Both the position numbers and the translations under genes were made by a program. A DNA stretch of 64,000 bases, taken from Anaerostipes amylophilus (GTDB lineage Bacteria; Bacillota; Clostridia; Lachnospirales; Lachnospiraceae). Location of the stretch: NCBI RefSeq assembly GCF_025567365.1, contig NZ_JAOQJG010000001.1, positions 248,001 through 312,000 on the forward strand, given 5' to 3'. Under the pieces are notes generated by a model. That model was given only the letters and a program-made list of their open reading frames with translations, made no database searches and was not told the origin of the DNA. Of this stretch, positions 42,973 through 51,168 are shown in pieces. Each line of letters opens with the position of its first letter. Within the stretch, counting starts at the first letter, position 1.

Positions 42973-43845
42973 ATGATTCAATTGATCGTTTCTGATCTTG
43001 ACGGAACACTGCTTAACAGTGACCAGCAAATAACCAAACGCACAATCCGTGCGATCAAACAACTTCAAAGAAAGGGTGTTCGTCTTTTGATCAACACGGA
43101 GATGAATTATTTTGACACCCAGCAGATTCTTGAAACATACGATCTTCAATGTGATATCGCTTGTTTCGGAGGTTCCTGTATCTTTGATTCCTATGGAAAA
43201 CAATTGCATGCTTCTTACATTCCTTCTGAGCGAATTCCAGAAATGCTTCGTATCTTTGGATCTTGCCGTACATTTTATGAAATCCACAGTGCGAATGGAT
43301 TATGTATTCTTGGTTCCAAGACTGGATATAAAAATTATCTTAAAAATGAAGTGATTCCTTCTATTAAAAAAGAATTTCCTTCTTTGAAGATTGAATCTGA
43401 TACTTATATTCAAAATCGTATCATTCATGCACATTTTTATGATAACAGCAGACTTCTTCTTGATGAAAATCCTCAGATCATTAAGATCTCCACACAATCA
43501 CCAGATGTTGAGAAATTGAACACCCTTACAAATACTCTTCACACTCAGGTTCCTGACTTTGCAGTATCATCCCATAGCCCATATCGTCTGGATGTCACTG
43601 CAGTCAATGCTTTAAAAGGTGCTGCAGTCAATTTCTATACATCTCTTTATGATATTTCTCTTAGAAATACCATGATCATTGGCTACAGTGAAAATGACTA
43701 TTCCATGCTTGGACTACCTTATATAGAAAGCATTGCAATGGGAAATTCTGCTGATATCATCAAAGATATCTGTCTCCATCACACTGCAAGCAATGATGAT
43801 GATGGTGCTGCGATCGTATTCGAGCAGGTTCTTTCACAGCAGTAA
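42973..43845 (+). CDS. Cof-type HAD-IIB phosphatase paralogue 1, altered motifs
   Basis: The start is set at 42973 (MIQLIVSDLDGTLLNS) behind AAAGGAGG, giving 290 residues. HAD motif I DLDGTLL is intact. The usual TGR at the end of motif II reads NTEMNY. In motif IV the standard GDSENDYSML reads GYSENDYSML, replacing the first Mg-binding Asp by Tyr. The neighbour at 43951 keeps all of these. The protein may be inactive on sugar phosphates or act as a regulator; the fold is otherwise complete. Confidence 0.87.
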   Translation: MIQLIVSDLDGTLLNSDQQITKRTIRAIKQLQRKGVRLLINTEMNYFDTQQILETYDLQCDIACFGGSCIFDSYGKQLHASYIPSERIPEMLRIFGSCRTFYEIHSANGLCILGSKTGYKNYLKNEVIPSIKKEFPSLKIESDTYIQNRIIHAHFYDNSRLLLDENPQIIKISTQSPDVEKLNTLTNTLHTQVPDFAVSSHSPYRLDVTAVNALKGAAVNFYTSLYDISLRNTMIIGYSENDYSMLGLPYIESIAMGNSADIIKDICLHHTASNDDDGAAIVFEQVLSQQ

Positions 43846-43950
43846 TTTTATCTCTCATTTATATTTTACAAAATTTAAATGCTATATAAGTTCTAGTTAT
43901 GATACTATAAAACCATACAAAATTTTTACCCAATATTAGGAGGCTATCAC

Positions 43951-44832
43951 ATGATTAAATTAATTTCATCCGATATGGATGGTACTCTTCTTAACAGCTA
44001 TCGACAGATTACCCCAATAAATATCGAAGCGATCAAAAAAGCACAAGAAAATGGTATCAATTTTATTATCAATACAGGCCGTGAATATCCAAATGCTCGT
44101 GCTCTCATTGAAGCTGCCGGATTAAAATGCGACTTGATCTGCAGCAATGGTTCCTGTGCATTTGATAAAGATGGAAATCTTTTATTTGAACACGAAATTG
44201 ACAAAGAAACAATCCACAAGATTTTTGATGCATTTAATAAATACTCTATGGAACCATCTTTGTATACAACCGAAGGACGTATTTCTCTGCTTCCATTAGA
44301 AGAACGTAAAATCTACACAAGAGATGTATTTATCCCTGCAATTCAGATCAATCATCCTGATATGAAATATACCCTTGATGATTTCCGTGAACTTGTAGAC
44401 AATGTTATCTTTGTTGATGGACAAGAAGCTTTATTAAACAGCGATCATCGAATTTTAAAGATCTCATCAAACTCCACAGACCATGAAGCATTAAAGAAAT
44501 TGAGAGTCGAACTTGAAAAAATTCCTGGACTTGCTGTTGTTTCAACTGTTCCGACAGATATCGAAATTACTTCTATACATGCCCAGAAAGGAAGTACCTT
44601 GTTAGACTATGCAAAAAGAGACGGATTAACTCCTGATGAGATCGTTGCGATCGGTGACAGTGAAAACGATTATTCTATGCTATCCATTCCTGGTATCCAT
44701 TCTGTAGCTATGGAAAATGCCTGCGATATGATTCGCAATATCTGTGTCTATCAGACTCGTGCTAATACTCGTGACGGAATTGCTTATATTATTAATTGTA
44801 TTTTAGCAGACCGAGAAAATTTTACTCTATGA
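43951..44832 (+). CDS. Cof-type HAD-IIB phosphatase paralogue 2
   Basis: A sugar-phosphate or nucleotide phosphatase of 293 residues with motif I SSDMDGTLLNS, motif II NTGREYPNA, the cap domain and motif IV AIGDSENDYSMLS. It is a tandem paralogue of the preceding gene (both share QIT, the NG-rich middle and IRNIC at the end), separated by about 105 nt with an own AGGAGG site. Substrate not predictable. Confidence 0.9.
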   Translation: MIKLISSDMDGTLLNSYRQITPINIEAIKKAQENGINFIINTGREYPNARALIEAAGLKCDLICSNGSCAFDKDGNLLFEHEIDKETIHKIFDAFNKYSMEPSLYTTEGRISLLPLEERKIYTRDVFIPAIQINHPDMKYTLDDFRELVDNVIFVDGQEALLNSDHRILKISSNSTDHEALKKLRVELEKIPGLAVVSTVPTDIEITSIHAQKGSTLLDYAKRDGLTPDEIVAIGDSENDYSMLSIPGIHSVAMENACDMIRNICVYQTRANTRDGIAYIINCILADRENFTL

Positions 44833-44989
44833 TTTCATAAAGATTATTAAGTTGCATAGAAATCAACTTCGATTCATCCATGTTTAAACTTCTTCATGAA
44901 TCAGAAAAAGAACAGCAATTCTTTTGCTTTTCTAAAAACAGAAGACTATAATAAAGACAATATAAATGAAAGGAAGGCCACGAAACATA

Positions 44990-46087
44990 ATGAATTATTA
45001 CAGTGTAAATTTACCAAGCTATACAATCGGAGAAGGATGTTATAAGGAAATTCCTCATACAACCAGATTTTATGGAAAGACAGCGGTTGTGATTGGTGGA
45101 AAGATTGCCATGTCTAAAGCAAAGGATAAGATTTTGGAGGGAATTAAGGGTTCTGATGTAGAGATTCTTGATTTTATCTGGTATGGCGGTGATTCCACAT
45201 ATGAGAATGGTAATGCACTAATCGATATGGATGTTGTCAAGAAGGCTGATATGATCTTTGCAGTCGGTGGGGGTCGTGCCTGCGATACTTGTAAATATGT
45301 TGCAAATGAAATGGATAAACCTCTATTTTGCTTTCCAACAGTGGCTTCTAACTGTGCATCTGTTACAGCAATTTCTGTTATTTATAATCCTGATGGATCA
45401 TTTAGAGAATATTATTATCCAAAGAATGCAAACCATACATTTATCGAATCGTCTATTATCGCAGACTCCCCAGAAGAACTGTTATGGGCTGGTATTGGAG
45501 ACGCGCTAAGCAAAGAATGCGAAGCTGTTTTTGCATCAAAAGAAGATGAATTATCTCATACTCCAATGATGGGTGTTCAGTTAAGTAAAATCTGTACTAC
45601 TCCTTTAGTTGAGTATGGAAAAAAAGCTTTAGATGATCTGAAAGCAAATAAAGTATCTTACGAATTAGAACAGGTTGCTTTAGATATCATTATCAGCACA
45701 GGTTTAGTATCTAATATGGTAAGTGCTGCACCAAAATACTACTATAATTCAAGTCTTGCACACTGCGTATATTACGGATCAACTGTAACAAAAGGCGGTG
45801 AAAAACATTTACATGGTGAGATCGTATCACTTGGAGTTCTTTGTCTGCTTACATTTGAAAAAGCTTATGAAGAAAGAGAACGTATTGCGAAGTTTAATAA
45901 AAGTATGGGATTGCCTGTATGTTTTGAAGATATTGAGATCACAGAAGACGATTTCGATGCTATGGCAGAGAAAGTCATGACTACAACAGAATGGGAATTT
46001 CGACCTAAGAATGCTGGGGTTACGAAAGAAAGTTTTATTGAATGTATGAAAGAAACTGATGATTTTGGGAAGGCATTAAAATTGTGA
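44990..46087 (+). CDS. Iron-containing alcohol/glycerol dehydrogenase-like protein
   Basis: The start is set at 44990 (MNYYSVNLPSYTIGEG) after AAGGAAGG; 365 residues. The NAD domain has VGGGRACDTCKYVAN in place of GGGSxxDxaK, and FPTVASNCASVTAISVIY is the family's central block. Metal ligands are visible as Asp in GIGDALSKECEA, His in SSLAHCVYYG and His in HLHGEIVSLG. This resembles GldA-type dehydrogenases and a clade of uncharacterised relatives. It converges on the PTS operon through element C and might supply a polyol oxidation step; this is inference. Confidence 0.85.
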   Translation: MNYYSVNLPSYTIGEGCYKEIPHTTRFYGKTAVVIGGKIAMSKAKDKILEGIKGSDVEILDFIWYGGDSTYENGNALIDMDVVKKADMIFAVGGGRACDTCKYVANEMDKPLFCFPTVASNCASVTAISVIYNPDGSFREYYYPKNANHTFIESSIIADSPEELLWAGIGDALSKECEAVFASKEDELSHTPMMGVQLSKICTTPLVEYGKKALDDLKANKVSYELEQVALDIIISTGLVSNMVSAAPKYYYNSSLAHCVYYGSTVTKGGEKHLHGEIVSLGVLCLLTFEKAYEERERIAKFNKSMGLPVCFEDIEITEDDFDAMAEKVMTTTEWEFRPKNAGVTKESFIECMKETDDFGKALKL

Positions 46088-46099
46088 TTTATGATTGTA

Positions 46100-46271
46100 G
46101 GCTTTCGTATATGTGACAAAAATAAATAAACGATCGGAAGAGCAGCATTAGAATTTTGCCACGTTTTTTGCGAATTCGCAAAAAACGTGAGTAAAATTCT
46201 CTAGCTGCTCTTCCGATCGTTTATTTATTTTTTATCATATACTCAAAATCTACAGTTGGCCAATTACAAAA
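46100..46271. repeat. Palindromic shoulder element, copy C
   Basis: The left shoulder GTAGGCTTTCGTATATG and TGACAAAAATAA and the right shoulder ATCATATACTCAAAATC and TACAGTTGGCCAATTAC match copy A. Between them lies a nearly perfect 136-nt palindrome (46107-46242) centred on GCGAATTCGC at 46170-46179. Its outer arms AAACGATCGGAAGAGCAG pair perfectly with CTGCTCTTCCGATCGTTT. The element is symmetric to the base about 46174/46175. It fills the gap between convergent dehydrogenase and isomerase stops. Confidence 0.85.
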
Positions 46272-46961
46272 TTAAAATTTCTCATTCTTCGCTTTAACAA
46301 TAGCCTCTGCCATTTCCTGTATTCTCTGTGCTGGAGATGGTGCGTTTAAGATTCCAGAAGTTGCTCCTGTTCCGTCTGCTCCAAGTTTTACAACATTGTA
46401 GCAGTCTTCTGCTGTGCTGACTCCTGATGCGATCATAACTAAAACATCTGGATTGACTTCGTGAAGTCCTTTGACTGTTTCAATTGTATAAGAATCGTCT
46501 GCTACCTTACCTGTACCGATCAGATCTGTTGGCTCTGCTAATACGATATCTGGATCCATACATGCAACTGCTTTTGCTTCTACTGTTGAATCTGCACAAA
46601 CGATCGTGATCATTCCAAGTTCTTTTGCTCTTTTGATCGTTGCATATAATTCAGATACTGTTTTCTGGTTTTCTGCATGATTTAAGAATACAGCTTCTGC
46701 TCCTGCTTCTTTTAAAGATTCTGGAAGTACATGTCCCATTCCTCGTCCTGGTGTTAATGAATCCATAGACTGTGCACATACAATCAGGTTTTCTGTATTT
46801 TCTTTGATCAGTCTGATATCTGCATATGGGCATGTAAAATAAATCTGAAGTCCTGTTTCTTTTGCTGTCTTGTCTGCTGCTTTTGCTAATTCTAAGCTTT
46901 TTTCACCATATAAATAAGATTTAGGATTAACAATTAAAAATGGAGATTCTGCTTTTGCCAT
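46272..46961 (-). CDS. Divergent triosephosphate isomerase-family protein
   Basis: The 229-residue TIM barrel keeps the catalytic set in altered context: Lys14 in VNPKSY (usually NxK), His95 in FLNHAEN (usually GHSERR), Glu143 in LAEPTDLIGTG (usually AYEPVWAIGTG). The phosphate loop SGVSTAEDCYNVVKLGADGTG is visible. It is shorter than the 250-residue glycolytic TpiA and closer to TIM-like isomerases of sugar operons (tetrulose-phosphate isomerases). It ends the PTS operon, so it probably handles the triose- or ketose-phosphate made by the aldolase. Confidence 0.82.
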   Translation of the reverse strand: MAKAESPFLIVNPKSYLYGEKSLELAKAADKTAKETGLQIYFTCPYADIRLIKENTENLIVCAQSMDSLTPGRGMGHVLPESLKEAGAEAVFLNHAENQKTVSELYATIKRAKELGMITIVCADSTVEAKAVACMDPDIVLAEPTDLIGTGKVADDSYTIETVKGLHEVNPDVLVMIASGVSTAEDCYNVVKLGADGTGATSGILNAPSPAQRIQEMAEAIVKAKNEKF

Positions 46962-46976
46962 TTTATCTTTTTCCCC

Positions 46977-47498
46977 CTATTCTCCGATTACGATGATCTT
47001 ACATTTTCTTGTTCTTTCTCTTGTTCTGTCAAAGTCTACAAAATATACATATCCTGTAGCTCCAACTCCTAATTTTCCTTCGTCAACTTCTAATGTTGCA
47101 CTGGAACCGATCAGTGTTGATCTTAAGTGGGCATCACCATTAAATAAAGCTGTTCTATCTCCGTTTGGAAGATATGTATCTGCATCTGGCCATGATTCTA
47201 CAGCCTTATAATGTTCTTCTCCTGGATAATTATACTGATCTGCACTTACATGATCAGGAATAATCTTCTTTAACACATCGTTCAAATCTTCCTGTAAGAA
47301 CTCATCTCCTGCTTCATTATAATCATGTACAAATTCTTCAAAAAATACAGAACATGTTGTATGTGGAGAAATGACTGTACAGATTCCATTCTGGATTCCA
47401 CTTTTTTCGATTGCTTCTCGAACCTGTGGTGTGATATTTACATATGTTGGAGTTTTACCATGTGATTTTAATAAGATCGTTTCTTTATAAACTGCCAT
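46977..47498 (-). CDS. YjbQ/UPF0047-family protein
   Basis: The start is set at 47498 (MAVYKETILLKS) after GAAGG; 173 residues. The UPF0047 features are ISPHTTCSVFFEEFVHDYN with conserved His, a LEEDL-like QEDLNDVLKKIIPD, and GDAHLRSTLIGSSATL. Some members show thiamine-phosphate synthase activity in vitro, but the in vivo role is not settled. It sits between the aldolase (22 nt) and the isomerase (15 nt), so it belongs to the sugar pathway or protects it. Confidence 0.85.
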   Translation of the reverse strand: MAVYKETILLKSHGKTPTYVNITPQVREAIEKSGIQNGICTVISPHTTCSVFFEEFVHDYNEAGDEFLQEDLNDVLKKIIPDHVSADQYNYPGEEHYKAVESWPDADTYLPNGDRTALFNGDAHLRSTLIGSSATLEVDEGKLGVGATGYVYFVDFDRTRERTRKCKIIVIGE

Positions 47499-47520
47499 TT
47501 TTACGCCTTCTTTCTTTGAA

Positions 47521-48396
47521 CTATTTGATTTTCTGGAATACTTTGATCGCACGTTTTACATCTTCTTTGATTGCTTCTGTCGCAACTAATGACATAGAAT
47601 CATAGAATAATGGTTTGCTGTCGTCAGCCCAGTATTCTTTTGATGCTTTTCCACCTGCTGTATTCATGTATGTATAATAGTTCACTTTACAAATACCATT
47701 TTCAATTGCTACTGCATAGTCTTCATCTGATACACCAGAACCACCATGCATAACAAGTGGAATATTTGTTGCTTCACGAAGTCTTGCGACTCTTGGAAGA
47801 TCTAATTTAGGCTCTGTAAGATATACACCATGTGTTGTTCCAAATGCAACGGCAAGGCAATCTACATTTGTCATTTCTACAAATTTCTTTGCAACTTCAG
47901 GATCTGTATAGATGTTATCTAAATCTTCATAATCATCTGTACTATCAGCTCCTGCACCTTCACCCTGTACGACTTTTGATGTAAAGATATGACCGAGTTC
48001 AGCTTCTACGCTTGCTCCTACTGCATGTGCGATCTTAACGATCTCTGCTGTTTCTGCTGCGTTTTCTTCGAAAGATTTTGCTGATGCATCATACATTACA
48101 GAAGTAAATCCCAGTCTTAATGCCTGTACGCATCTTTCAAAACTTGAACCATGATCTAAATGTAATGCCACAGGAACTTTCGCTCTCTCGGCATAATATT
48201 TCATAACAGGTCCAATTTCTTCTAAATCGATCAGATCATCATGACTCTGTGCATGCTGTAAAATAACAGGTGCATTTAATTCCTCTGCTGCCTGTATGAT
48301 TCCTCTGATCGCTTCTAATGTTGTTCCGTTAAAAGCACCAACTGCTTTATGTTCAACCTTTGCCTGGTCAAGTAATTCTTTTAATGTTACCAACAT
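47521..48396 (-). CDS. Class II (zinc) fructose/tagatose-bisphosphate-type aldolase
   Basis: The 291 residues form a metal-dependent aldolase. The catalytic Asp81 and zinc-binding His82 lie in VALHLDHGSS, Glu occurs in AELGHIFTS, His in FGTTHGVYL and the phosphate loop in MHGGSGVSDED. The family cleaves ketose 1-phosphates or 1,6-bisphosphates to dihydroxyacetone phosphate and an aldehyde. No 1-phosphofructokinase-type kinase is in the operon, which hints at direct cleavage of a ketose 1-phosphate. Substrate unresolved. Confidence 0.88.
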   Translation of the reverse strand: MLVTLKELLDQAKVEHKAVGAFNGTTLEAIRGIIQAAEELNAPVILQHAQSHDDLIDLEEIGPVMKYYAERAKVPVALHLDHGSSFERCVQALRLGFTSVMYDASAKSFEENAAETAEIVKIAHAVGASVEAELGHIFTSKVVQGEGAGADSTDDYEDLDNIYTDPEVAKKFVEMTNVDCLAVAFGTTHGVYLTEPKLDLPRVARLREATNIPLVMHGGSGVSDEDYAVAIENGICKVNYYTYMNTAGGKASKEYWADDSKPLFYDSMSLVATEAIKEDVKRAIKVFQKIK

Positions 48397-48411
48397 CTAT
48401 CTTAATTCCTC

Positions 48412-48909
48412 CTAAACTCGTTTCGCTTTCTGAGCCAATCTCGCTCTGCCTGCTTTTCTTGCTTTTGTGATAACAGAGTGTGGATTTACTCGTTCATCCA
48501 AATCATAAAAATAATCTATAATATCTTTATCATCATCAAATTCAGATACTCTAAGCCAGTATCTGCCTTTTAATAGTCCACCTTTGTCGATGTTCATATA
48601 GATCTTTGTGTTTCCTGCTACCATTCTCATAGAGAAAGCTGTCATTTCACTGATCTTATATGTATGTTCCTTGTTGTATCCACGAAAAGTTATAGTTTCT
48701 TCGCCAAGATCAAATTCGTACGGATTACTCAAGGATACAAACTCATTCCAAACATTATATACGCAAATAATTAATACAAACATCAGCAAACCATCAAATC
48801 CGGTCATCACCTGTCTGATCAGGCAATAAAGCCCGATCAGAAGTGTGAATATTCCTGGTATGGTATGCTGAATGAGATAATGCGATTTTTTATATATATA
48901 ACTTTTCAT
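48412..48909 (-). CDS. Two-helix membrane protein with PH-like cytosolic domain, unknown
   Basis: The 165 residues have two membrane segments (about 15-32 and 38-58). A beta-rich domain (FDLGEETITFRGYNKEHTYK to about 120) follows, reminiscent of bacterial PH/YdbT-like folds. The C-terminus is basic (KARKAGRARLAQKAKRV). It lies between the PTS EIIC gene and the aldolase (15 nt). I do not recognise the family; a role in the same operon is implied only by position. Confidence 0.7.
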   Translation of the reverse strand: MKSYIYKKSHYLIQHTIPGIFTLLIGLYCLIRQVMTGFDGLLMFVLIICVYNVWNEFVSLSNPYEFDLGEETITFRGYNKEHTYKISEMTAFSMRMVAGNTKIYMNIDKGGLLKGRYWLRVSEFDDDKDIIDYFYDLDERVNPHSVITKARKAGRARLAQKAKRV

Positions 48910-48942
48910 AAATACATTTACCTCTTTCTGCTGTTTTATATC

Positions 48943-50298
48943 TTAGTTTTGTTCAGCATGTGCTGCTTTGATAATACGTTTTCTGTTTAAGAAAGCTAAT
49001 GCAAGTGCGATAACACCAACAACTGCTAATGCAACGATACTTAAGTTACCTGCTCTGTAGATTACCCATGTTAAAGGGTTAGCTCCATCACAGATAGAAG
49101 AAATCTGTGTTACACCATTGTATGTAGCGGCATCTACTGTATGAGCTACAGATGTTGTAACTGCTGCAAGGTCAGTTGAAATATATAAACCACCTGCTAA
49201 TACAATGATACCTGTGATGATCGCACGGAATCCGTTACCACCAACTAATGGAACGATCAGTACTAACATATATGGGATGCAAGATAAGTCAGCCATTGGT
49301 AATACTGTGTTTCCTGGAAGGATTACTGCTAAGAATACTGCTACTGGTACAAGGATTAATGCTACTGTTAATGTGATAGGATGTCCTACACCTACAGCTG
49401 AATCAAGTCCAATGTAGATTTTTCCTCTGTCAGAAAATCTCTTAGAAATGAATGCCTGTGCTGCTTCTGAAATAGGCATAAGTCCTTCCATAAGTAATGA
49501 TGCCATTTTTGGAATCAGTACTAAAGCTGCTCCTAAATATATACCACTTGTTAAAATATTTTTAAGATCATATCCTGCTAAAGCTCCGATTACAATACCT
49601 AATACTGTACCAATTAAGATTGGTTCTCCGAATACACCAAATTTCTTCTGTAATTTTTCAATGTTGATGTCAATTTTGTTTACACCTGGAATTCTGTCCA
49701 TAACCCAGTTGATCACGATTGCAAATGGTACATAAGCTGCTGAGAATCCGTGAGGAATAGATACTCCAGGCATTCCTAATACTTCTTCTGCTTTTGGTGC
49801 TGTGTAGTCAGCAATTACAAATACGATAATGATGTTGATGATCGCTGCAATGATTCCATATGTAAGGTTATCTGTAACGATTGCTACTAAAGAACCTGTA
49901 AAAGCGAAATGCCAGTAGTTCCAGATATCAACGTCGATTGTCTGTGTTGTGTTTGTAAGTAACATGATAATGTTAATAATCAATCCGATTGGGATGATCA
50001 ACAGACCTACTGTTGTTCCCATAGCGATAGCTGCTGCAGCTGGCCATCCTACGTCTACTGTTGTAAGTGATAAATGGAATCTTGTTGCCATCTGCTGTAC
50101 AGCTGGTGCAAGATATGTACCGATCAATCCTACTGCAAGGTTTAATCCGATGAAACCTACACCTACTGTAAGACCACCTCTTAAAGCTTTACCAAATTTA
50201 GCCCCTAAAATAACTCCGAAAATTGTTAAAATGATTGGCATCATGACGCTTGCGCCTAAGCCATTAATATAACTGAAAAAATCAATAACTGCCTGCAT
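48943..50298 (-). CDS. PTS system EIIC component, galactitol (Gat) family
   Basis: The 451-residue permease has 10 to 12 membrane segments, in the order VIDFFSYINGLGASVMMP..., GWPAAAAIAMGTTVGL, DNLTYGIIAAIINI, the His-containing SIPHGFSAAYVPFAIVI and IYIGLDSAVGVGHPITLTVALIL. It transports and phosphorylates its substrate with separate EIIA and EIIB proteins, the arrangement of the Gat family. Substrates in this family include galactitol, ribitol/arabitol-type polyols and sugars, so the family name does not fix the substrate. Confidence 0.9.
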   Translation of the reverse strand: MQAVIDFFSYINGLGASVMMPIILTIFGVILGAKFGKALRGGLTVGVGFIGLNLAVGLIGTYLAPAVQQMATRFHLSLTTVDVGWPAAAAIAMGTTVGLLIIPIGLIINIIMLLTNTTQTIDVDIWNYWHFAFTGSLVAIVTDNLTYGIIAAIINIIIVFVIADYTAPKAEEVLGMPGVSIPHGFSAAYVPFAIVINWVMDRIPGVNKIDINIEKLQKKFGVFGEPILIGTVLGIVIGALAGYDLKNILTSGIYLGAALVLIPKMASLLMEGLMPISEAAQAFISKRFSDRGKIYIGLDSAVGVGHPITLTVALILVPVAVFLAVILPGNTVLPMADLSCIPYMLVLIVPLVGGNGFRAIITGIIVLAGGLYISTDLAAVTTSVAHTVDAATYNGVTQISSICDGANPLTWVIYRAGNLSIVALAVVGVIALALAFLNRKRIIKAAHAEQN

Positions 50299-50340
50299 GA
50301 TTTTTCTCCCTTCTTATCTCTCTTTTTCTGATAGTTTTTC

Positions 50341-50625
50341 TTATTTATTCATCTGTTCTTCAACGTCACTGAATAATTTATCTGCTCCAACACCAGTTAA
50401 TAATGGAAGTCCTGGTAATACTGGGCAAGGCATGTTTGCTCCAACTACTGTTGTTGCGATCGCGAAGTCAGCACTCTTACCTTTTTCAGCAAGTTCTGAT
50501 ACCTGACACTGTTCGATCTGATATTTTCCTGAATATCCATGTTCATCCAGATATGCTGATACCTTCTGATTTGCCACTGTTGATGTTGCTACTCCTGATC
50601 CACACGCAATAATAATTCTTTTCAT
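50341..50625 (-). CDS. PTS system EIIB component, galactitol-type
   Basis: It is a small soluble phosphocarrier of 94 residues with the phospho-Cys8 in IIIACGSGVATSTVANQKV. Phosphate passes from EIIA to this Cys and then to the sugar in EIIC. GANMPCPVLPGLPLLTGVGA is the second conserved block. It is translated from its own AGGAG site between EIIA and EIIC. Confidence 0.9.
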   Translation of the reverse strand: MKRIIIACGSGVATSTVANQKVSAYLDEHGYSGKYQIEQCQVSELAEKGKSADFAIATTVVGANMPCPVLPGLPLLTGVGADKLFSDVEEQMNK

Positions 50626-50681
50626 ATTAATTTCTCCTTTCTATGTATGCGTTTTCTCATTTTTCTCTATCAATAAAGTCA

Positions 50682-51149
50682 TTATTTCTCTACCAGAGCT
50701 GTCATAACCTCATTAATCTTGTCCTGATCTTTTGCCAGAATTTCTTTCAATGTATTCTGATCCTGACAAAGACTTATTAATTTCTGCAGCATTCCCATCT
50801 GATCTTCTTTATGTTTGATGGAAAGCATAAATAATAATGAAACTTCTGTTGTCTCTCCTTCCATTCCCATAACATTAAATGTTACTGGTTTGTCTAAGAT
50901 TCCCAGACAAACTGCTGCATTGTTTACATGTTCTGGATCAGTATGCGGAATTGCTACATTGATCTCTCCTACAGGAAGTCCTGTTGGATAAATACTTTCT
51001 CTTTTTACAATTGCATCTGCAAAAGTATCTTTTACATACCCTTCTTCTTCCAGTGCAGATGCCATCTGCTTAATTACTTCCTTGTCGTTGTCTCCTGATA
51101 AAGTAACTGCCAAATAACTTTTTTCTTTGTTACTTATTATCTTGTCCAT
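50682..51149 (-). CDS. PTS system EIIA component, PTS_EIIA_2 type
   Basis: The 155 residues carry the active His69 in INVAIPHTDPEHV, the PtsN/FrwA-type motif, and VTFNVMGMEGETTEVSLLFML. It takes phosphate from HPr and passes it to EIIB. It lies 19 nt after the PRD regulator, whose own EIIA-like domain is a separate module. Confidence 0.9.
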   Translation of the reverse strand: MDKIISNKEKSYLAVTLSGDNDKEVIKQMASALEEEGYVKDTFADAIVKRESIYPTGLPVGEINVAIPHTDPEHVNNAAVCLGILDKPVTFNVMGMEGETTEVSLLFMLSIKHKEDQMGMLQKLISLCQDQNTLKEILAKDQDKINEVMTALVEK

Positions 51150-51168
51150 TTTAAGCTCTCCTTTTTAT

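Noticed and set aside
46272..46961. Main glycolytic triosephosphate isomerase
   Set aside because: It is shorter, and its Lys, His and Glu motifs lie in non-canonical context; operon position ties it to the PTS pathway. A separate glycolytic tpiA is expected elsewhere.
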